Shown one piece after another: positions 32,121 to 33,702 of a stretch of 33,702 nt of DNA. Both the position numbers and the translations under genes were made by a program. The DNA comes from Streptomyces ureilyticus (GTDB lineage: Bacteria > Actinomycetota > Actinomycetes > Streptomycetales > Streptomycetaceae). Every line of letters starts with the position of its first letter. Position 1 is the first letter of the stretch. Under the pieces are notes generated by a model. The model did no database searches and was not told the origin of the DNA. It saw nothing but the letters and a program-made list of their open reading frames with translations. The DNA lies in contig NZ_JAAKZX010000098.1 of assembly GCF_011045025.1 (NCBI RefSeq), positions 1-33,702 on the forward strand, written 5' to 3'.

Positions 32121-32260
32121 GACCACGCCAGCTCCCAGCCGTCGGAGCGGCCGCCGCCCTGGTTGCGGGGCTGTTCGCCGGTGCCGACAGCGCGGCCGCG
32201 GCCAACAGCACCTACTACGTCAACAACCAGGCCGGAGGGGAGGGGGCTCCGTGGCGCTGA
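32105..32260 (+). pseudogene. Stub of a secreted protein (51 residues, probable truncated gene)
   Basis: ATG 32105, inside the 3' end of the glycosidase gene and with GAAGGA 8 nt upstream, opens a signal peptide (MRDFLRPRQLP followed by an AAAALVAGLFAGADSAAA helix). A short mature segment, NSTYYVNNQAGGEGAPWR, follows before TGA 32258-32260. TYYV-x-x-x-AG followed by PWR is how secreted right-handed beta-helix polysaccharide-active proteins usually begin, so this looks like the head of such a gene cut off after about 20 mature residues. No continuation was found in other frames downstream. It could instead be a genuine small secreted peptide, though that is less likely. Confidence 0.6.
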
Positions 32261-32962
32261 GCGGCCGTCTGCCGGGCCGGAGTTCTGGCGGGCCGCAGTA
32301 CCCCCGCCGTCACGAATGCGGGCGCGTGAGGCGACCCGGGGCCCGTCCTGGGCTGATGGGGAGCAGCTGCTGCCGCGATGCAGCTGAGGCCGTCACGCTG
32401 GTCAGCCGTGCGGGCATCGCCGTGGCTAAGCGTCCGGCTGCACGGATTCCGTGGTGGTGTTTTGGGTGTCAGGTGGCCGACCGTGGACCGAGGCAGCCTA
32501 CCGCCCCCCATGTCGCGGACGGCTCCGCATCCGCGATTCACTATGTCATCGGCATGCAGCGATAGCGGTATCGGAACCGGCCTGCCTTCTCGCCTGCCAA
32601 CCTGCGCGGTTCTTCGCCGAACAGGCGGCACGAGCCGCGACATGGCGCAAGGTCGGCCACACGAACACGGTTGGCACGGCCGCGGTCGGGGCACGGCGCC
32701 GCCCGCCATGCGCTCGACGGCCTCTCGGCTCATCGGTGGCGAGGCCATGTCCTCATTGGCCGCCCGGACCATGTCCCCGGCCAATCACTCAGCGGTGAGG
32801 AAGGTGTGGGGCGGCGGTCACGAGGGGGACGGGTGGTGCCGGCACGGCCAAGAGTGGCCCTGGAAGGTCAAGTCCCAGGCCGCGACGGACGGTCGACGGC
32901 CTTGCCCGGGGACCGCACGCGCACGGCGGCGAAGCGAGAGCGCAACCCGACCTATCGGCTGA

Positions 32963-32977
32963 ATACATCCTATGTTC
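32963..32977. promoter_or_regulatory. Operator-like palindrome ACATC-N-GATGT, one mismatch
   Basis: ATACATCCTATGTTC carries ACATC-C-TATGT, with the same ATAC left flank as the sites upstream of the importer. It lies about 320 nt before the secreted gene at 33298. Confidence 0.5.
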
Positions 32978-33084
32978 GGGGCAGTTAGCCCTGAGGGTCG
33001 GACGCGTCTGCCAGCTGCACTCTCGGGGCTCACCTGGCGATTTCTGTCGAGGCCCTAGACGGACCACCGATTGGTGTCCCGATA

Positions 33085-33099
33085 ATACATCCGATGTTA
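33085..33099. promoter_or_regulatory. Perfect copy of the ACATC-N-GATGT palindrome
   Basis: ATACATCCGATGTTA contains both arms without mismatch. GATAAT (33081-33086), a plausible -10 element, overlaps its left edge, an arrangement expected for repression. A weak -35 (TAGACG, 33056-33061) is spaced 19 nt away. The secreted gene starts about 200 nt further on. Confidence 0.6.
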
Positions 33100-33297
33100 C
33101 CCCCGCCGGCACATGCTGTTTGTAAGGCCAGTCATGACATCGTGTGCTGTCCTGCGAACTGCCAAGAGAAGGCCTTGTCGGAGCCGATCACCCGCCGAAC
33201 GGGCGCTCGGCGGCATGGCGGTCACCCGCGGCGGGCTTCGCCCATGCGTCCGCAGCCCTGTCTCACGTCAGGTACTACCGACACAGAAGGAACGATC

Positions 33298-33702
33298 ATG
33301 CCCATGACACAAAGACATCGAAGGTTCCTGCCACGGCTGCGGGCCACGCTGATCGCCAGTGCCGCCGCCCTGGCGTGCATGCTGATCACGCTTTCCGCGC
33401 CCTTTCCGGCGTCGGCCGTCGACCAAGTGACCAGGACCGATGACTTCGAACGCGCCAACGGCTCCCTCGGGGCGAACTGGGTCTCCGACCGGGGAGCGTG
33501 GTCGATCGCATCCGGTGAAGCTCTCTCCGCTGCCACCCCGACGAACGCTGTCGCCACCTACCGTCCGGTTCAGCTCGGTAGCTCGTACACCGTGAGTGCT
33601 CAGATCAGGATCGTCAGCAGCTCGCCTTCCGGTGCGGAGTGGAGCGGTATCGCGGCGAACGTACGGGGAACGACCTCGCTGGACTACTACGTCCTGCGCG
33701 TG
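33298..33702 (+). CDS. Secreted protein with a lectin-like/LamG-type start (partial)
   Basis: ATG 33298 (alternative 33304) opens a frame that runs off the window end, giving 135 residues. AAGGAA lies 7 nt upstream. A twin-basic N-terminus (MPMTQRHRRFLPRLR), a hydrophobic helix (LIASAAALACMLITLSA) and an A-S-A cleavage site near residue 40 mark it as a Sec-exported protein. The mature part (DDFERANGSLGANWVSDRG, then SYTVSAQIRIVSSSPSG and AANVRGTTSLDYYVLRV) resembles the concanavalin/LamG-like jelly-roll modules that begin many secreted carbohydrate-active enzymes. The catalytic part, if any, lies outside. Shared operator sites upstream suggest co-regulation with the fucose locus, perhaps as a polysaccharide-degrading enzyme. 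Confidence 0.8.
   Translation, partial: MPMTQRHRRFLPRLRATLIASAAALACMLITLSAPFPASAVDQVTRTDDFERANGSLGANWVSDRGAWSIASGEALSAATPTNAVATYRPVQLGSSYTVSAQIRIVSSSPSGAEWSGIAANVRGTTSLDYYVLRV

Larger units (their letters stand above)
32261..33297. other. Non-coding or decayed stretch before the last secreted gene
   Basis: About 1,040 nt with overlapping GC-rich open frames in all directions. None resembles a protein family, and none has a good ribosome binding site with plausible composition. The left part may be eroded sequence from the truncated secreted gene. The right part, from about 32950, is more AT-rich and carries two operator-like palindromes, so it is the control region of the following gene. Confidence 0.45.

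Noticed and set aside
32215..32784. Minus-strand 189-codon frame in the gap after the secreted stub
   Set aside because: No family, no good ribosome binding site, Arg/Pro-rich; more likely decayed DNA.

Overview
The window is high-GC DNA with GTG starts, ATGA/GTGA gene overlaps and gene families typical of Actinobacteria. A Streptomyces-like soil actinomycete is the best guess, inferred from style and family content only. No rRNA, tRNA or CRISPR array was seen.

Left region (1-20700): a catabolic cluster for an aromatic or alkyl-substituted acid. It starts with the tail of an FAD monooxygenase, a decayed SDR gene, a 1184-residue fused indolepyruvate/2-oxoacid:ferredoxin oxidoreductase and a divergent Lrp/AsnC regulator. 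A plus-strand operon (5234-10295) encodes a flavin reductase, a long-chain/isovaleryl-type acyl-CoA dehydrogenase, a fused enoyl-CoA hydratase/3-hydroxyacyl-CoA dehydrogenase and an alpha-methylacyl-CoA racemase. It meets tail to tail, 3 nt apart, a minus-strand series read from 19128 down to 10299: homogentisate 1,2-dioxygenase family, alpha/beta hydrolase, HsaA-like flavin monooxygenase, HSL-type esterase, acyl-CoA ligase, a broken TetR gene, thiolase and SDR. A divergent PucR/CdaR-type regulator sits beside the dioxygenase. Together these could activate an acid to its CoA thioester, racemise an alpha-methyl branch, run full beta-oxidation, hydroxylate a ring (HsaA-like oxygenase plus flavin reductase) and open it (dioxygenase plus hydrolase). 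The usual partners of homogentisate dioxygenase (HPPD, maleylacetoacetate isomerase, fumarylacetoacetase) are absent, so the substrate may not be tyrosine-derived homogentisate.

Middle (20701-22435): a graveyard of mobile DNA. It holds remnants of an IS1380-type, an IS701-like and an ISAs1-type transposase, a response-regulator scrap and a frameshifted tyrosine recombinase.

Right region (22436-33702): an L-fucose (or related 6-deoxy/aldonic sugar) utilisation locus of the non-phosphorylative type. It contains an aldo/keto reductase (sugar 1-dehydrogenase), an SDR (2-keto-3-deoxy-fuconate dehydrogenase candidate) and L-fuconate dehydratase on the minus strand. Divergently transcribed are a CUT1 ABC importer (lipoprotein and two permeases, no ATPase) and a cytoplasmic GH95-like glycosidase. 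A 51-residue secreted-protein stub and the start of another secreted protein follow. A palindrome, ACATC-N-GATGT, recurs upstream of the importer and of the last secreted gene and is probably the operator of an unlinked regulator.
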